A DNA stretch of 64,000 nucleotides. Origin: Sulfurovum zhangzhouensis (GTDB taxonomy: Bacteria > Campylobacterota > Campylobacteria > Campylobacterales > Sulfurovaceae). The notes below the pieces were generated by a model. The model had not been told where the DNA came from, did no database searches, and saw only the letters and a program-made list of their open reading frames with translations. The stretch lies in assembly GCF_030347965.1 (NCBI RefSeq), contig NZ_JAQIBD010000002.1, positions 62,001-126,000 on the forward strand, given 5' to 3'. Shown one piece after another: positions 61,520-64,000 of this stretch. The translations under genes were made by a program, and so were the position numbers. The stretch's first letter is position 1. Each line of letters begins with the position of its first letter.

Positions 61520-62201
61520 TTGCAGCATGCATTACCTGCCGTATAATTTCTGCACATTTGACAGGATTTGATTGTAAAATAAAATGTTCACCTTGAACTT
61601 GGAATAATTGAATATTTTTTGAAACCACTTCCCAATCATTAAACGCATTGGAAGATACTAACTTATCATTGGTTGCCTGAATATAGATTGTTGGTATATG
61701 AATTTTTTTATAACAATCTTCAAAACGAAGTTTTAAAAGTTCTTTTAATCTAAAATGAATTACTCCAGATGATACTTTCTTAATACTCATTTTAAATAAC
61801 ACTATTATTTCACTTTTTACAATAAAGCCCAGAAAGAAAAATCTAATTATAAAAGTTGGAAGAGGTAATGTTAATAGTTTTGAGGGTATTAATGTCAATA
61901 ATTTTAGCAAGGAAGGTTTAGGTCTTTCTAGAAATGAAGCAACAATAATCAATGATTTAAGTTCTTTAGGTCTGATACTGGCAACTTGATATGCAATAGG
62001 ACCCGAAAATGATTCTGCCAATAAAACAAATTCTTCTTTTGGAAGATGAGAAAGAACATATTGAGTTAATTCATCATAAGTCTGTTTTGTATTCAGATCA
62101 TAAGTAATTATTTGCGTTTCGATACTACTGTCTAGTTGATTTATCAAAGGTGTAAATAATTCCCCAGTTCCATCAAGTCCCGGCAGTAGTACAAGTTTCA
62201 T
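61506..62201 (-). CDS. Alpha/beta hydrolase
   Basis: 231 residues. Oxyanion motif LLPGLDGTGELF at residue 5, nucleophile elbow LLAESFSGPIAYQVA (GxSxG-like, with AESFSG), and C-terminal IYIQATNDKLVSS and GEHFILQSNP with Asp and His. Substrate unknown. GC content is lower than in hemF next to it. ATG at 62201, 7 bases downstream of the hemF stop; probably same transcript. Confidence 0.87.
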   Translation of the reverse strand: MKLVLLPGLDGTGELFTPLINQLDSSIETQIITYDLNTKQTYDELTQYVLSHLPKEEFVLLAESFSGPIAYQVASIRPKELKSLIIVASFLERPKPSLLKLLTLIPSKLLTLPLPTFIIRFFFLGFIVKSEIIVLFKMSIKKVSSGVIHFRLKELLKLRFEDCYKKIHIPTIYIQATNDKLVSSNAFNDWEVVSKNIQLFQVQGEHFILQSNPVKCAEIIRQVMHAATNDK

Positions 62202-62208
62202 AAAATCT

Positions 62209-63243
62209 TTATTTATGATTATCCACCGTTGGCGGTGTGGAGTTACCGCTTGCCTGCATATCCAGTGCTTCGGGATATTTTTTGTAGTGCACTCTCACTA
62301 CATTCGCCAGTTTTTGTTTAATCTCTATAGTTACCGGAGATGGTGATTCATCCGGTAAAACATCGATAATTGCCTCTAATAATTCATCTTGCGGCTTTGG
62401 CATTTTACTTACCCAGCTTTGAAGCAGCTCTTTATCTACATGAGAAGGGATCGAGCCCATGATACCGACATCATTTTGATCATGGATCAACAAACCTGCT
62501 GTGGTACCACGGTCCATTGTAAGTACCTGGAACAGATAAAGTGTATGATATTGAAGCTGCTGTGCCTTATCTTCAGCATCAAATGTTCTATAATAACCCA
62601 ATGTCTGAAGCACTATACCGATATAGGTATCGATCACATTCTCTCCAAAAGTTTTCGCGAATGCCAGATCCTGATCAAAGTGGCCGGTATTGAAGTTTTC
62701 CAGATAGAAGTGGCTGACCCCTCTTGTTCTTCCAAGCACAGGGATATCAAAATACTTATCTCCTTGAGCTGTACCCTCCTCATAATATTCACCGGAAACC
62801 TTATCCAGCATCATATCAAACTCTCTTTGTGCAACACGATCAACTAAAGAAGGGTTGAGATCAGCCATGATACGCCAGTATCCTTTTCCCTCTTTCATCT
62901 GTGTCCATGAGATATGCATATGCATAGAAGGAGCATGAGGGTTTTGAGGATGGATGATCGTAGAGATCGCGGTAGCGGAACCAAGCTTCTTTGTCTCATC
63001 ATCATCGTAGTGCACTTGAGAGATATTGACCGAACCTCTGTTAAAGACCAGTTCATCTCTTGTTTCATAACGTACACCGCCGCCGTGTCTACCTTCATCT
63101 CTAAGCCACTCTACTGCTTCACAACCGATGTCCCGGCCGAATGTATGACTAAGGTCATCTAACTTTCTCACAAAATAGCTTTGAATATCTTCAACTAATT
63201 GTTTAGCAATCTTCGCTTCAAGGGAGTGTGCAGGAGTCACCAT
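62209..63243 (-). CDS. hemF: Oxygen-dependent coproporphyrinogen III oxidase, HemF-like
   Basis: 344 residues, longer than E. coli HemF (about 300). EWLRDEGRHGGGVRYETRD, HPQNPHAPSMHMHISWTQ and YLENFNTGHFDQDLAFAKTFGENVIDTYIGIV correspond in order to HemF's GG.SR, HP.NP..P..H.N.R and FD.LN.PD.. segments. Uses O2 to make protoporphyrinogen IX precursor for haem. Divergent from the classical sequence, so a modest reservation remains. Divergently oriented to the small lipoprotein. Confidence 0.85.
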   Translation of the reverse strand: MVTPAHSLEAKIAKQLVEDIQSYFVRKLDDLSHTFGRDIGCEAVEWLRDEGRHGGGVRYETRDELVFNRGSVNISQVHYDDDETKKLGSATAISTIIHPQNPHAPSMHMHISWTQMKEGKGYWRIMADLNPSLVDRVAQREFDMMLDKVSGEYYEEGTAQGDKYFDIPVLGRTRGVSHFYLENFNTGHFDQDLAFAKTFGENVIDTYIGIVLQTLGYYRTFDAEDKAQQLQYHTLYLFQVLTMDRGTTAGLLIHDQNDVGIMGSIPSHVDKELLQSWVSKMPKPQDELLEAIIDVLPDESPSPVTIEIKQKLANVVRVHYKKYPEALDMQASGNSTPPTVDNHK

Positions 63244-63340
63244 CCATTTCCTTTATTTTTCAATCTGTTTGGAGGAGTATAACACACACTATGTTATACT
63301 TGAGAAGTTAATCGGTTAAAAAATCTACAGGAGTTGATAT

Positions 63341-63691
63341 ATGAAGCAGCACTTACTCTTTGCCGTCTTATGCGGATATCTGTTAACAGGATGCAGTGTG
63401 AGTACAAATGTCACACCTCCAAAGCCTCTTTATCATGCGTCTGAATCCCAAAAAGTGGAAATTTACAATACTACGATGAAAAATCTTGCGTTAAGTACAA
63501 AAAGTGATCCTCAGTATCAAAGAATCGCACTGGATACGGCAAAAAACAAAGCATGGTTTAAAGACTTGAGCTACAAACTATGGAACAGAGATATCACAAA
63601 AAAAGAGTTCATAGTAGAAGGGCTAAAACAATATCCTGATCATCAATATGAATTTGAGTTTATCGCTGAAGGGCTCAATCTTCAGCAGTAA
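63341..63691 (+). CDS. Small lipoprotein, unknown
   Basis: 116 residues. Signal peptide with lipobox LLTGC at about 18; mature part is helical and charged ([41 protein letters not shown]). No family recognised. CAGGAG precedes the ATG. Its end overlaps queC by 17 bases on the opposite strand. Confidence 0.72.
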   Translation: MKQHLLFAVLCGYLLTGCSVSTNVTPPKPLYHASESQKVEIYNTTMKNLALSTKSDPQYQRIALDTAKNKAWFKDLSYKLWNRDITKKEFIVEGLKQYPDHQYEFEFIAEGLNLQQ

Positions 63692-64000
63692 GTGAATCGG
63701 CATATTCAATCGGGTCTTTGACCCCGGCCTTTGTAAATCCTTTCAATCTCAGTCTGCAACTGTCACATACACCACATGCCACGTCTTCATTTTTATAACA
63801 ACTCCATGTAAACTGTAACGGAACATTACGTTTGAGTGCCTCGGCTACGATCTCTGCCTTACTCATTGCCACCAAAGGCATCTTGATCTCCAGGTTCGTT
63901 TCATCTTTTGTACCAAGATTGATCGCACGTTCCATCTGTTTGATATAGTTTTCACGACAGTCAGGATATCCTGAACTATCCTCTTCGACCACGCCGATAT
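63675..64000 (-). CDS. queC: 7-cyano-7-deazaguanine synthase QueC, 3' part only
   Basis: The frame runs off the right edge of the window; only the C-terminal ~108 residues are present. [15 protein letters not shown] matches the DYSGYPDCRPEF segment, and [22 protein letters not shown] holds the four zinc Cys (C..CxxC..C). QueC makes preQ0 for queuosine. The N-terminal PP-loop lies beyond the window. Confidence 0.92.
   Translation of the reverse strand, partial: IGVVEEDSSGYPDCRENYIKQMERAINLGTKDETNLEIKMPLVAMSKAEIVAEALKRNVPLQFTWSCYKNEDVACGVCDSCRLRLKGFTKAGVKDPIEYADSLTAED

Overview
The window reads as chromosome of a Campylobacterota (epsilonproteobacterial) sulfur-oxidising chemolithotroph, most like Sulfurovum or a close relative. 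This rests on gene content and order, not on any search: fabZ-lpxA-clpX-mreB-mreC in one block, a SorAB-type sulfite dehydrogenase, an sdhA-sdhB-CCG-subunit succinate:quinone oxidoreductase, class II superoxide reductase, a standalone asparaginase domain, moderately AT-rich DNA, TATAAT -10 boxes with weak -35 boxes, and some TTG/GTG starts. No rRNA, CRISPR array, intact insertion sequence or prophage was seen. One tRNA, tRNA-Ser(GCU), is present.

Layout. 0-5.4 kb is accessory: the 3' part of a phytoene-desaturase-like oxidoreductase, an iron alcohol dehydrogenase bracketed by an inverted 18-bp palindrome, and a lone 627-residue lipoprotein lying between tRNA-Ser(GCU) and a degraded copy of that tRNA's 3' end. 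5.5-17.7 kb is core: pyrF, cyclophilin, nadE, a DUF502-type protein, fabZ, lpxA, clpX, mreB, mreC, carB. 17.7-23 kb has three genes for Tyr/Gly-rich exported proteins sharing one sequence module, plus a SulP transporter, a YrdC-like and a HIT protein. 23-25.4 kb holds sorAB and trmH; 25.4-32.6 kb an FtsH-like protein with damaged ATPase motifs, a P-type cation ATPase, a site-2-type protease and small conserved genes. 33-40.8 kb is the succinate dehydrogenase/fumarate reductase region, preceded by a gene that looks like SdhB fused to the CCG subunit with almost all cluster ligands gone, then a haem-binding protein and superoxide reductase. 40.9-46.3 kb has an HD-GYP protein, a thioesterase, and a MerR-type regulator with two near-identical operators beside an AhpD-like/DsrE pair and small c-type cytochromes. 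46.3-54.8 kb: MoxR ATPase plus repeat protein, FetB-like permease, ComF-like protein, sirtuin, Lon-like protease, methyltransferase. 54.8-64 kb: an orphan TRAP-type binding protein, two large exported proteins of unknown role, rlmB, fabI, an asparaginase domain, a hydrolase, hemF, a small lipoprotein, and the C-terminal part of queC.

How the genes fit together. Sulfite oxidation feeds electrons to cytochrome c; SdhABE links the TCA cycle (possibly reductive) to the quinone pool; superoxide reductase, the AhpD-like/DsrE pair and small cytochromes suggest redox-stress handling in microaerobic life; HemF implies some oxygen exposure.

The most novel-looking item is the 356-residue protein at 34921-35991. 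It can be aligned by eye to SdhB along its whole first two thirds and to the CCG subunit at its C-terminus, yet it keeps only two cysteines. It sits directly upstream of sdhABE and is a candidate assembly factor, regulator or structural mimic of that complex. The Tyr/Gly module family, the tRNA-flanked lipoprotein, the paired MerR operators and a group of apparently leaderless genes near 49-51 kb are also worth checking.
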